Assembly: GCA_020632915.1 (NCBI GenBank)
Contig: JACKEP010000018.1
Location: forward strand, 66,894 to 130,893
Length of the DNA: 64,000 bases
Direction: 5' to 3'
Source: Alphaproteobacteria bacterium
Lineage (GTDB): Bacteria > Myxococcota_A > UBA796 > GCA-2862545
Part shown: one piece after another, positions 32,316 to 41,489 of the stretch
Layout of the letters: every line of letters starts with the position of its first letter
Numbering within the stretch: position 1 is the first letter of the stretch
Position numbers and translations under genes: made by a program
The notes under the pieces: generated by a model
Database searches by the model: none
What the model saw: only the letters and a program-made list of their open reading frames with translations
Told to the model about the DNA's origin: nothing

Positions 32316-35300
32316 GTGCCCTTCCTTCGTGGCGGCTTCTTCGCGGCCTCGGCGGCCTGCGCGGCCTCTTCGGCGGCACGCTCGGCGTTCAGCTTGCGCA
32401 GGCGGCGGACGATCTCCTCGCTGTCGTCGGGATCGAGGTCGTCCCAGCCGTAGGCGGCGAGGACGGCGCGGTCCATGGCGTCGCGGAGGGCGCGCAGTTC
32501 CTGGACGGCAGGTCGATTCTCGTAGGGGTCGGTCACTCGGTTCCACACGCCGGTGAGGCCGGTTTGTTCGGCGACCATGAGGGCGTGGCGGGCTTCATAA
32601 AGCGCGCGGCCAGTCGTGGTCATGGCGTCGCGTTCCGCCGCGGACGGGTCGGGGAAGGGGAACGTCTCGAAGCAGGTAGACGGCGTATAGCGAAGGTCGG
32701 TCTTCATGGACGAGCCGCGGTCTCGTGCCCATTTCTCATGCACTCGGCTCTGCAAGACGGCGAAGTCCGCCCAAGTCGGCATACATGCAACGTTGGTAAC
32801 ATGCGAGAAGGTAACGTTGGTCGGTTGAAACGCCCATAGCAGGTGCTTGCTCACCTGCGAACCCACAAGGCACCTCTCCACGGTCGTGAGTTTCGCGTAC
32901 AGTCCGGGGCGCCTCTCCGCATGCCACCACCAGTTCTGTCGGTACTGCGGTCGGTTGTTCCCATCCCGCTCCGGCTTCACCAGCCGTCGCACGCGCTCAA
33001 ACAAGACAGGCCAAGCCGCCGACTCCTCCACTGACCGGTCCCCGAACGCGATCACGTACCGCGAACAAGGCACGTCCTCGTCGACCGCCGGCGGCACGTT
33101 GCTGTTCAGCTCGCGACCCCCCTGGTAGGGCCGCAGCACCTCCCCCCGACGGGGGGCCTCTGCCAGCAGCTCGAGTGCCTCTTCCGGCTCGAGCACGAAG
33201 CCCTTGCCGAGCACATTGCTGCCCTGGAAGCACAGGCCTGCGTTCGCCTGCAACGCGACCGGTTCGACACCATCTTCACCAGCCGTGAGGTCGGACCCGA
33301 TGGCGACTACCTCCGCCCCGTCCAGCAGGAACTCACCGTTCCACGTTCCCCGCACGCCGATCACCTGGTCGACGACGACGGCTGCACCTCGCGTCGGCCA
33401 GGGCGTGTCCCGGTCGGCGACCCGGATGACGCAGGTCCCCCCGTCGATCAGGTGCTTGAGGCCCGTGTCCCGCGTGTTGCCCTGCTTGATCGTGTTGGTC
33501 GCGACGAGCCCGAACTGTCCGCCAGCTCGGATGGTCGGTGCCGTGCGCAAGAAGAAGTAGGCACAAAAATCCGAACCCCCGTGGGCATGGGGCCAGAGCG
33601 CCTGGAGCAGTTTGATGTAGGGTTCGCCGTTCTGCTCCGTAATCAGGTTCTTGCCCCCGAACGGCGGGTTCCCCACCACCGCATCGAACCCCGGTCGCTT
33701 CCGCCCGAACACCTCCGGGAACTCCAACCACCAGTGGAACGGCCGCATCGGCAGCGCATCCACCAACGCCTGCGCCTCCGCCGGCAGCGGCTCCTTGTCC
33801 TCGTTCGGATACCAGCTCCACGCCAGGTCCCCCATGCGCAGCAGCCGGTCGCTGAACGCCTTCTTCGACCCGGCATCCCACGCACAGGCCACCAGCAGGT
33901 CGGCCACCCGCCGCTCGTCCCAGACCTCCTCCTCGGCCATCCGCAGGAACGACTTCTTCCGCCCATGCTCGTCGCGCGCGAACTGCATCGCCCGCTGCTC
34001 GGCGGTGATCTCGGCGCGCATCCGCGTAGCCGCCGCCATCGCCGCCTTGAACCGCTCGGCCTGCAGCGCCTGCTGCTTGGGCTTCGGGTCGAAGCTGAAC
34101 TGGGCTACCTGGTCGAGGCTCATCCCGATGAGCGCGTCGCCGGCTTTCAGGTTGTGGTCGACGAAGGTGAACGGCAGGTCGGCGGCCGAGGTGATGAGCC
34201 ACAGCGATAGCCGCGCAAGCTGCACGGCCCGCGAGTTCTTGTCGACGCCGTACACGCACCGCTCGGCCACCTTGCGGCGCGCGACGAGCACCGGGTCGTG
34301 GTCATCCTTGGGCAGCGCGCCGGCGCGCGTCCAGGCGGCCACCAGCGCATCCCCGAGCTGACGCACCACCTCGGCGAGGAAGGCGCCCGAGCCCATGGCC
34401 GGGTCGCACACCCGCAGGTCGAGGATCTGCTCGGGCGTCGGCGCATCGCCGAGCAACGGCTCCAACGTGTGTCGGACGATGGGTTCGGTGAGCGAGCGCG
34501 GCGTGTAGTGGCTGCCGCTGTTGCGGCGCTCGGCGCCGGGCTGGAGGTAGTGCCGGCCGGTGCGCGTACGCCGGACGACCTTCGGCAGCAGGGGACCCAG
34601 CGCCTCGGCGACGGCTGCCCGGTCCATGGCGATGTCGCCCGTGGGGTTCAGCGTGCCCAGCTCGGGGAGCTGCTTGCGGAGCTTCGCGTTCCGCTCCCCC
34701 GTGATGTCCTGGAGCGTGAGGTAGGGGTGCTCGGCCTCGGCGAGCTCGCCCAGCTCGACCCAGCAGCCGTCCTTGAGCTGCACGGCGTCGGTCGCGGCGC
34801 GACGGACCTCGAAGCCCATCAGGTTCTCGTAGACGCTGCCGAGCTGCTCGACCTCCAGGTTCCGGTAGGACACCCGCTGGCCGTCGAGGTGTAGCAGGCG
34901 CTGAAGCACGCCGTGGACCACCGCGTCGTCCAGTGGGGGGACGCGGACCGGGTCGGTGGTGTGCTGGCTCGACGGCGGCCGTCCCTCCAGGAACGGGTGG
35001 GAGTCGGGGTGGAACAGGTCGCCCTGGCGCGGGGGCAGCCGCAGCCCGCGATGGTGCGCACCGCTCCACACCATGCGAAACAGCGACAGCAGGCGGGCCC
35101 AGGCACCGTAGCGACGGCTCTGCGCCTCGCCGTGGGCCACCGCCTCGGCGGCGAGCTGCTCCCCCAGGCCCGCCACGCTGTAGTGCTCGGCGTACACCGG
35201 GTGGTCGCTGGGGAGCAGGCCCCGGTCCTCGGCGTACAGCAGGAACACCAGGCGCAGCAGCACGGTGGTGAGGCCGTCGTAGAGCCCATCGTGGGAGACG

Positions 35301-36049
35301 TCGCGCAGCAGCGCCCCGTCGATGCGGTTGTCGGCGGTGTCGAAGCCGTCGAGCAGGATGGCGAGCGCCTCCTGGACCTGGCTGGCGAGCTGGTTGGTGA
35401 CCTGCTCCTGGCGCTCGCGGGAGGCCTTGAGGACGTCGAGGAGGCCCTTGCCCGCGGGCGCGGTGAACAGGCGGCGAGCGCCGAGCAGCATGTGGAGCGC
35501 GTCGACCAGCAGGCGACCGTCCGCCGCACGCAGGGCGTCGATGGGGAAGGTGAGGCGGCCCGGCGCCTCGCCCGACGGCGCGTAGACCAGCCGGACCCCG
35601 CCGGGGTGGGCGAGGACGCCGACCGGATGTCCGGTGGCCGTGAGCAGGCGCTCGAAGCGTTCGGTGTGGCTGGCCGGCCAGGTGTCCGTGGACGGGGAAC
35701 GGTCGGGGTCGTCGTCGAGCCAGAGGACGTAGGCCACTACCTCGTCGGACCGGCTGCGCACGACGCGGGTCGGGCGCAGCGTGACGCGCAGGTCGGCCAG
35801 GTCGAGGCGGTCGGCGTCCGCGGGCTCGGCGAGCAGGCGGTCGGGCCACCCGAGCAGGCCGGCGAGGGTGGCCAGGTCGGGCAGGCGGTCGTCCGGCGTG
35901 GCCTCGCGCAGGGCCTCGACGTCGGACTGGGGCCGCTTGGCGTACAGGCCCATCTCTTCGAGCACGGGGACGCTGACGACCAGGCCGTCGGGCTGGAGCA
36001 TGCCGATCCAGTCGGCGTGGAGCTGGGCTTCGCGAGAGCGTGGGGCCAT
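32312..36049 (-). CDS. drmMI: Class 1 DISARM DNA adenine methylase DrmMI
   Basis: This encodes 1,245 residues. The N-terminal 500 residues resemble the Eco57I/PglX-like large methylases. The AdoMet site is seen as LRVCDPAMGSGAFLAEVV near residue 548, and the catalytic motif as VVGNPPFGGKN near residue 790, which points to N6-adenine methylation. The last 350 residues probably hold the target recognition part; there (32,650-33,600) the DNA is visibly less GC-rich, as if acquired separately. The ATG at 36049 lies next to the stop of drmD. In DISARM the methylase marks self DNA so that the operon spares it. Confidence 0.85.
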   Translation of the reverse strand: MAPRSREAQLHADWIGMLQPDGLVVSVPVLEEMGLYAKRPQSDVEALREATPDDRLPDLATLAGLLGWPDRLLAEPADADRLDLADLRVTLRPTRVVRSRSDEVVAYVLWLDDDPDRSPSTDTWPASHTERFERLLTATGHPVGVLAHPGGVRLVYAPSGEAPGRLTFPIDALRAADGRLLVDALHMLLGARRLFTAPAGKGLLDVLKASRERQEQVTNQLASQVQEALAILLDGFDTADNRIDGALLRDVSHDGLYDGLTTVLLRLVFLLYAEDRGLLPSDHPVYAEHYSVAGLGEQLAAEAVAHGEAQSRRYGAWARLLSLFRMVWSGAHHRGLRLPPRQGDLFHPDSHPFLEGRPPSSQHTTDPVRVPPLDDAVVHGVLQRLLHLDGQRVSYRNLEVEQLGSVYENLMGFEVRRAATDAVQLKDGCWVELGELAEAEHPYLTLQDITGERNAKLRKQLPELGTLNPTGDIAMDRAAVAEALGPLLPKVVRRTRTGRHYLQPGAERRNSGSHYTPRSLTEPIVRHTLEPLLGDAPTPEQILDLRVCDPAMGSGAFLAEVVRQLGDALVAAWTRAGALPKDDHDPVLVARRKVAERCVYGVDKNSRAVQLARLSLWLITSAADLPFTFVDHNLKAGDALIGMSLDQVAQFSFDPKPKQQALQAERFKAAMAAATRMRAEITAEQRAMQFARDEHGRKKSFLRMAEEEVWDERRVADLLVACAWDAGSKKAFSDRLLRMGDLAWSWYPNEDKEPLPAEAQALVDALPMRPFHWWLEFPEVFGRKRPGFDAVVGNPPFGGKNLITEQNGEPYIKLLQALWPHAHGGSDFCAYFFLRTAPTIRAGGQFGLVATNTIKQGNTRDTGLKHLIDGGTCVIRVADRDTPWPTRGAAVVVDQVIGVRGTWNGEFLLDGAEVVAIGSDLTAGEDGVEPVALQANAGLCFQGSNVLGKGFVLEPEEALELLAEAPRRGEVLRPYQGGRELNSNVPPAVDEDVPCSRYVIAFGDRSVEESAAWPVLFERVRRLVKPERDGNNRPQYRQNWWWHAERRPGLYAKLTTVERCLVGSQVSKHLLWAFQPTNVTFSHVTNVACMPTWADFAVLQSRVHEKWARDRGSSMKTDLRYTPSTCFETFPFPDPSAAERDAMTTTGRALYEARHALMVAEQTGLTGVWNRVTDPYENRPAVQELRALRDAMDRAVLAAYGWDDLDPDDSEEIVRRLRKLNAERAAEEAAQAAEAAKKPPRRKGT

Positions 36050-36051
36050 GG

Positions 36052-39000
36052 TCAGCTCTCCGGCCAGAGGTAGGCGAGGCCGATGGGCTCGAAGCGGCGC
36101 AGCACGACGCTGTAGCTGCGGCGGATCGCCTTCGGCTCACGGTCGAGCTCGGTGGCGATGTCGGCGAGGCGCCCCTCCATGGCACGCTTGTCGCGCTCGA
36201 ACTGAGCCTTCTCCTCCTTCGTCCCCTTGTCGAGCAGCAGCAGTCCCTCCACCTCGCGCTGGGTGTCGAAGGCCTGCTGGATGCTGGCCCGCTGGCGCTG
36301 CAGGAGCTCGGTCATCGCGTCGGCTTCCTTGCGTCCGCGCTCGTCCAAGGCGGTGCGCGCCTTGCCCTCGGCCTCCAGGGCCTTCGCTTCGAGGCGGGTC
36401 CAGAGGGACTGGGCGTCGGTGGGGGCACGCTGGCAGAGCCTCGAACGCTGGAGCCGGTCCTCCACCGGCTGGGGCCCCTGGGCGAGTGCCTCGTCGAGCC
36501 AGGCGATGGTCGTCTCCTCGCCCGTGCCTGCGAAGGGCTCCAGGCCGGCTTCCGTCACCCGCGCGGCGACGGCGAGGATCTCCTCGTGCAGGCGCGTGGC
36601 GCCATGACCGAACAGCGCCAGGCGCCCGAACAGGACGACCCGTCGGCTCGCGTCGCGCGGGTTGGACACGGCCGTCACGCGGGACAGGTCGTGCGCAGCG
36701 AACCCCTGGGCGCGGAACCGGGCCACGAGGCGCTTCACCAGGGGGTGGCCGAGGTGGAGCTGCACCGTGTCTGCGTCGAGCTTGTGGGCGGCGCGGAACG
36801 CCACCGGGCGGACCGGCGGGGGGTGGCGCGGGTCGGGCTCGGCGACCTTCTCGCGCATCGGGTCGAGCACGCCGGCCCAGGAGCTGTCGAGGGGGGGGAG
36901 CTCGTACTGCGGCGGGTTGGTCTCGGGCTGGACCGGCTGCAAGCCGGGGCCTGTTCCGCCGGGGACCAGCAGGCGGAGGCCGAGGTCGACGACCGCCTTC
37001 AGGTGGTCGGCGTGGTAGTCCACGGCCTTCTGGCTGCGCTCGAGCTGGCGACGCAGGACCTCCAGGTCGCCCCGGAGCTGATCGGCACCGTCGCCCTCCA
37101 GCTCGGCCCGGGCGCGCCGCGCGGCGTCCTCGGGGGTGGCCAGGCGGTCGAGGTCGTCGGGGGTGGTGCTGCGGAGGTCGGACTCGATCTGGGCGGCGAG
37201 GCGGGCGCTGATCACCTCGGACAGACTGCCGAGCTCCTCGCGGATCGTCTCGTTCTTCTTCACCAGGTAGGCGAGCACCCGGTCCTCGGGGCGCTGGGGC
37301 ACCACGAAGTAGTGGCAACGCACCTCGTCCGACGGCTGCAGGACGCGGTCGATGCGGCCGTTTCGCTGCTCGATGCGGCTCGGGTTCCACGGCAGGTCGA
37401 AGTGGAACAGGTCGGCGCAGTGGGCCTGCAGGTTGATGCCCTCGCGGGCTGCGTCGGTGGCGAGCAGCACCCGGAGGGGGTGGGCGCCTGGCGCCGTGTT
37501 GAAGGCGCGCTTCAGGGCCTCCCGCTTGTCCTCGGAGAGCTGGCCCGTGTACGACCCGATGCGGTCGGTGGCGTCCGCGTCGAGCAGCGACGGCAGCACG
37601 CGGCGAAGCCACGACAAGGTGTGCTGGTACTCCGTGAAGACGACGACGCGGCGGTCGCCCCACTGCCCGCCGGCGATCAGTTGCTCGTTGACCCAGGCGG
37701 CGAGAGCGCGCACGCGGGCGTCCGGCTGGGCCTTGTGCTTCGCCGACAGGTCGAGCATCCGATCGAGCAGGGCGCGGGCTTCTGCGCCGGCGTCGAAGGC
37801 CTGCGTCTCGACGAAGGTGTCCTCGGCCTCGTCCTGGGCGTCCTCGTCGAGCTCCCCGTCGCGGGGGGGCGGCGGGGCGAGCGTGAGCTGACGCACCTCG
37901 GCGAGGGCGCGCTTGGCGCCGCGGGCGTGGAGCTGCAGCGTGTGGTGGAAGGCCGTCAGGCTCGACAGCAGGCGCTTGTGGAGGTTGACGACGACCAGGC
38001 CACGGGCCGCTGCCTCCCGCTTCGAGAGGTTCTTCAGTGTGGCGCGGTAGGCCGCGTCGTACGCGGCGAGCAGGGTGCCCAGTTCGACCTCGGGGGCGTC
38101 CGCCGGGACGTCGGTCACGTGGTCGACCAGGACGCGCTTGGGCAGGCCGGGCACCTCGCCCCGCAGGTGGCGCTTGAGCCGGCGCACCATCACCGGCGCG
38201 AGCTCCTTGGCGGACTCGATGCGCACGCCGCGGGTGAACCGCTGCGGGTCGAGCAGGTGCAGCAGCGACGAGAAGGACGAGCTGTGGCCGTTGTGCGGGG
38301 TGGCCGACAGGAACAGGCGGTGCTCGAAGCGGTGCGCGATCTCCCGGATGGCCTGTGTGGTGCGGGAGTCGGCCGGGTACAGCGAGCCGGAGCTCGGCGC
38401 GACCTGGTGGCACTCGTCGAGGATGAGCAGGCTGCGCTCGGCGCGGTCGCCCAGGGCCGACAAGAGCAGTTCGAGGTGCTGCGCGCCGCGACCGGACCGG
38501 CTCTTGGTGCCGCGCAGCAGCGTGTAGCTGACGATGAACCGCCGGTGGGTGGTCCACGGGTTCACGCCGAAGCCGCGCTCGCGGCGGCGGGCGGACACGT
38601 ACTCCCGGTCGTAGACGGCGAAGGACAGGCCGAACCGCTGCTCCAGCTCCTCCTGCCACTGCCGGGTGATCGCGGGCGGGCAGACGACGAGGATGCGGTC
38701 GATGCGCTGGCGCAGGAGCAGCTCCTGCATGACCAGGCCCGCCTCGATGGTCTTGCCGAGGCCCACGTCGTCCGCGATGAACAGGTTGACGCGCGGCAGG
38801 GCGAGCGCCTTGCGCAGGGGCTCCAACTGGTAGGGCTTGGTGTCGATGCCTGCACGGAACGGGGCCTGCAGCAGACGGTGGTCCGTGCTGGTGACGGAGT
38901 GCCAGCGGAGCGCGTGCAGGTAGGCGCCGAACATCTTCGGGTCGTCGAGGGTGACGCCGGGCTTCACGAGCTCCGGGGTGTCGGGGACGAGCGCGGCGTC

Positions 39001-39177
39001 GATCTCGTGCGCCCACAGCACCTCGGCGGACTCGCCGGCGTTGTCGTCGTCGAGGCAGGAGAGGCGGACCAGGGCGGACTGGTAGAGACCCTCGCCGGGG
39101 ACGACGTCGGAGACGAGCCAGCGGCGCTGGCGGACGTGGACGACCTGGCCGGGTTGGGGGAGGGGGGCTTGGAGCAT
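36052..39177 (-). CDS. drmD: Class 1 DISARM SNF2-like helicase DrmD
   Basis: This encodes 1,041 residues. Walker A is FIADDVGLGKTIEAGLVMQE near residue 130-148; the DEAD-box-like Walker B is LILDECHQVAP near 247; motif III is LFLSATPHNGH near 290. The second RecA domain has VVFTEYQHTLSWLRRVL, then the motif DAAREGINLQAHC and PSRIEQRNGRIDRVLQP, all typical of SNF2/RapA-like helicases. The C-terminal 300 residues are charged and helical. It is first in the operon, as in other class 1 DISARM loci; its stop ends 2 bases before the methylase start. Together these support DrmD rather than RapA. Confidence 0.88.
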   Translation of the reverse strand: MLQAPLPQPGQVVHVRQRRWLVSDVVPGEGLYQSALVRLSCLDDDNAGESAEVLWAHEIDAALVPDTPELVKPGVTLDDPKMFGAYLHALRWHSVTSTDHRLLQAPFRAGIDTKPYQLEPLRKALALPRVNLFIADDVGLGKTIEAGLVMQELLLRQRIDRILVVCPPAITRQWQEELEQRFGLSFAVYDREYVSARRRERGFGVNPWTTHRRFIVSYTLLRGTKSRSGRGAQHLELLLSALGDRAERSLLILDECHQVAPSSGSLYPADSRTTQAIREIAHRFEHRLFLSATPHNGHSSSFSSLLHLLDPQRFTRGVRIESAKELAPVMVRRLKRHLRGEVPGLPKRVLVDHVTDVPADAPEVELGTLLAAYDAAYRATLKNLSKREAAARGLVVVNLHKRLLSSLTAFHHTLQLHARGAKRALAEVRQLTLAPPPPRDGELDEDAQDEAEDTFVETQAFDAGAEARALLDRMLDLSAKHKAQPDARVRALAAWVNEQLIAGGQWGDRRVVVFTEYQHTLSWLRRVLPSLLDADATDRIGSYTGQLSEDKREALKRAFNTAPGAHPLRVLLATDAAREGINLQAHCADLFHFDLPWNPSRIEQRNGRIDRVLQPSDEVRCHYFVVPQRPEDRVLAYLVKKNETIREELGSLSEVISARLAAQIESDLRSTTPDDLDRLATPEDAARRARAELEGDGADQLRGDLEVLRRQLERSQKAVDYHADHLKAVVDLGLRLLVPGGTGPGLQPVQPETNPPQYELPPLDSSWAGVLDPMREKVAEPDPRHPPPVRPVAFRAAHKLDADTVQLHLGHPLVKRLVARFRAQGFAAHDLSRVTAVSNPRDASRRVVLFGRLALFGHGATRLHEEILAVAARVTEAGLEPFAGTGEETTIAWLDEALAQGPQPVEDRLQRSRLCQRAPTDAQSLWTRLEAKALEAEGKARTALDERGRKEADAMTELLQRQRASIQQAFDTQREVEGLLLLDKGTKEEKAQFERDKRAMEGRLADIATELDREPKAIRRSYSVVLRRFEPIGLAYLWPES

Positions 39178-39356
39178 GTTCGCTGGTCTCGGGTGGAAGC
39201 GCGTTCCCTTCGGCAGGGCGGGAGGTTGAGCGATGCAGAGCGCTTTGCGGAGGTGCCGAGCCCTGGTCGGACTGGCTCCTTTGACGATGGTTGGGACGTG
39301 AGCTACCCTAGGTTCGGAGGCTTTGCGCGGGAAACCGGCATTGCCTTTTCCTCTTT

Positions 39357-40238
39357 CTAGTCGTTGTCCTCGCGCTCATCTCTCGGCCTGAGGTCGTCGA
39401 TGACCGCGAACGACCAGACGTAGAAGGGCTGCCCGTCCCGCTCGCGCGTAGCGCGGTACCGAAGGTCGCAGGCGGCTTGCGCGAGCGTCGCAAGTTCCGG
39501 CCGCGCCGGGCGGGTCATCGGTCCCACGCGAACGCCCCAGGAGACGACGTACGCCAGCAGGTCGGCGAGCTGGATCAGCGTCGTCAGGTCAGAATGGACG
39601 AAGAAGGGCTCAGGGATCACGCGGCCCGCTCGACGCCGCCCCGTTGCAGTCTCCAGGAAGTACAAGCGCATCTGGTTCACGAGCAGGTGGCATTGGGAGC
39701 GTTCCAACTCGTCGAAGACGACGATGCCTCTTGGCGCGTACGGTCGCTCATCGAGAAAGTAGAAGAACCGCTCGAACAAGTAGGCGTAGTCCTTCCTCAG
39801 GAAGTCGCCCGTCGTTCCTGGGGCATCCTTGTCGACAATGCTGGCGAACGCCCGCACATCGTGACGCGCGCAGGTCTCGAGCAGTTTCTCGACGAATGCG
39901 ATCTTGGCCTGTCCGAGAGCCGAGAGCTCCTCTCGGGTCGCTGGTACACCCGTTCGCCCCTTCTGCAGCAGCGACTGGACCAGCTCGGTGCGTCGGGCGG
40001 CATCGAGAGGAGGCACGCCTGCCGCCAGCCGGAACGTCTTGCTCTTTAGAAGCTTCTTCGCCTTCAACTCGAGTTCGTTCTCGCTGATGCGCTGGCCGAA
40101 GAACTCGATCTCGGTATCGTGCACGTCGATGATCAGGTTCCAGACGGTCCGGTCTTCAACCGCGACCCCCGCGAGCACTTCGTACGGCGACGCACCACGG
40201 TCCTGTCCGCTTTCATCGATGAACAAGAACCAGGCCAT
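39357..40238 (-). CDS. DUF3800 protein
   Basis: This encodes 293 residues. The ATG at 40238 follows GAGGAGGG. The opening MAWFLFIDESGQDRG is the DUF3800 hallmark with the acidic pair of an RNase H-like fold, and later acidic sites are VVFDELERSQ and VHSDLTTLIQLADLLAY. DUF3800 proteins are widespread in mobile elements and defence islands and may be nucleases; their function is not settled. It lies 179 bases upstream of drmD on the same strand. Those 179 bases are AT-richer and could hold the operon promoter. Codon use is less GC-biased than in the drm genes. Confidence 0.8.
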   Translation of the reverse strand: MAWFLFIDESGQDRGASPYEVLAGVAVEDRTVWNLIIDVHDTEIEFFGQRISENELELKAKKLLKSKTFRLAAGVPPLDAARRTELVQSLLQKGRTGVPATREELSALGQAKIAFVEKLLETCARHDVRAFASIVDKDAPGTTGDFLRKDYAYLFERFFYFLDERPYAPRGIVVFDELERSQCHLLVNQMRLYFLETATGRRRAGRVIPEPFFVHSDLTTLIQLADLLAYVVSWGVRVGPMTRPARPELATLAQAACDLRYRATRERDGQPFYVWSFAVIDDLRPRDEREDND

Positions 40239-40275
40239 CACCCCTCCTCGCCGTCGGGCACTGTGAATCCCCAAC

Positions 40276-41401
40276 CTAAGACGACATCGCTGTCGCTCCT
40301 ACCAGAGTGGACCCAGGTTCGTCATCATCGGCGACGTTGGCAACGGAGCGTCCTTGGTCCGCTCGCAATCTCACGCCGAACACCGCCCAGTTTCCCTCCA
40401 GACCATCTGGGGCCGGGTGCGCGCACCGCTGCGTCATCCGCATGCTCTGGTGCCCGAGGATCTTCTGCAGCCGGAAGCTTTCCCCGCCGCTCGGCACCCG
40501 GCGCGGACGTGTGTCGAAGGTCGTGGAAGCGGATCCGCTGCAGCGTGGCGAACTGCAGACAACGGTAGAAGGTCCGGCTCGTCGCCCGCGACCGCTTCCA
40601 CTGCATCTGGCCCGCCTCGTTCGGGAACACGATGCCGTCGTTGGCACGTTCGACGTGCCAGGCCTGCAGCATGGGCAGCAGGCGGTCGACGATGGGCATG
40701 TGCCGCACCCGGTTCGACGCCGTGGGCTGCTCGAAGCTGCGCTGCACGGTGATCAGGCGGCGCTCGAACGACACGTCGGTCCACCGCAGGCCGCACAGCT
40801 CGCCCTGGCGCATGCCCGTCCAGATGGCGGTAGCGTAGAGCACGTCGAGGCCGGCGAACCCGGTGCCTCGGGCGGCTTCGAGCACGGCCTCGATGTCGTC
40901 GTCGGACGCGAGCCAGTCGTAGTCCTGGGCGTCGGCGCTCGGCAGGCGGATCTTCGGCGCCTTGCCGATGCAGTGGTGCTCTTCGGCCAGGTTCAGCATG
41001 GACCGGAGCAGCGCCAGTACCAGGCGCACGGTGCCCGTGGAGATCCGCTCCGAGAGGTCCCGTTCGAACCGGGCGATGACCTGCGGCGTGATCTCGTCGA
41101 GGCGCGTCCGCTCGAACGCGGGCCGCAGGTGGACCTTCATGTGCCTCTCGTCGTCGGCGTGCGATCGCTTCCGGTGCTTCACGTCCTTCCAGAGCTGCTC
41201 GAGCTCCAGGTACGTGCGGTGCCGCTCGACGGCGGGCGTGCCCGCGGCGCGCGCCTGGTCAGCCTCGGCGGCGAGCTGCCGGCGGGCGATGACCGCTGCC
41301 TTGTAGGTGGCGTAGGTGCGGTAGCGACGCTTGCCCAGCGCGCCGACGTAGTTCACCTGCCACCGGTTCCCGTGCTTGCGCCGCTCGGCGACCTTGGCCA
41401 T
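40276..41401 (-). pseudogene. Tyrosine-recombinase integrase, frameshifted remnant
   Basis: The N-terminal SAM-like domain and most of the catalytic domain are intact from the ATG at 41401: AKVAERRKHGNRWQVNYVG, TGMRQGELCGLRW with the first catalytic Arg, and FHDLRHT with the H-x-x-R box. Right after RHT, near 40,490-40,513, the frame shifts, and the usual continuation appears in another frame (GESFRLQKILGHQSMRMTQ, then RCAHPAPD). The tyrosine that should be in RYAHL is a Cys in this remnant. So the gene has lost both its reading frame and its nucleophile. It is next to tRNA-Asn, the likely integration target. Confidence 0.85.
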
Positions 41402-41459
41402 GACGACGCAACCCCGAAGGCGCCAGCGACGTGCCAGGCGAACCATTCGGGGTCATCGT

Positions 41460-41479
41460 ATCGGGCCGGAAAGCCCGAT
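41460..41479 (-). terminator. Hairpin downstream of tRNA-Asn
   Basis: A perfect 7-base stem (ATCGGGC with GCCCGAT) and a 6-base loop lie 10 bases past the 3' end of the tRNA on the same strand. It may terminate the tRNA transcript or aid 3' processing. No T-run follows, so termination is only probable. Confidence 0.45.
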
Positions 41480-41489
41480 GGGAAGGAAG

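Larger units (their letters stand above)
22333..41489. mobile_element. Defence island next to tRNA-Asn with decayed integrase
   Basis: The stretch runs from the DISARM-type operon to the tRNA-Asn gene, with all genes on the minus strand. The integrase remnant lies at the tRNA end, 88 bases from the tRNA 3' end, as is usual for tRNA-targeting islands. I could not find a repeat of the tRNA 3' end at the left side (21,700-22,340), so the left boundary is a guess. The integrase is frameshifted and has lost its Tyr, so the island is probably fixed. Confidence 0.5.

Noticed and set aside
36052..39177. RapA or a plain SNF2 remodeller as the identity of the first operon gene
   Set aside because: The helicase motifs alone would allow it, but position next to a large adenine methylase, DrmA and DrmB favours DrmD.
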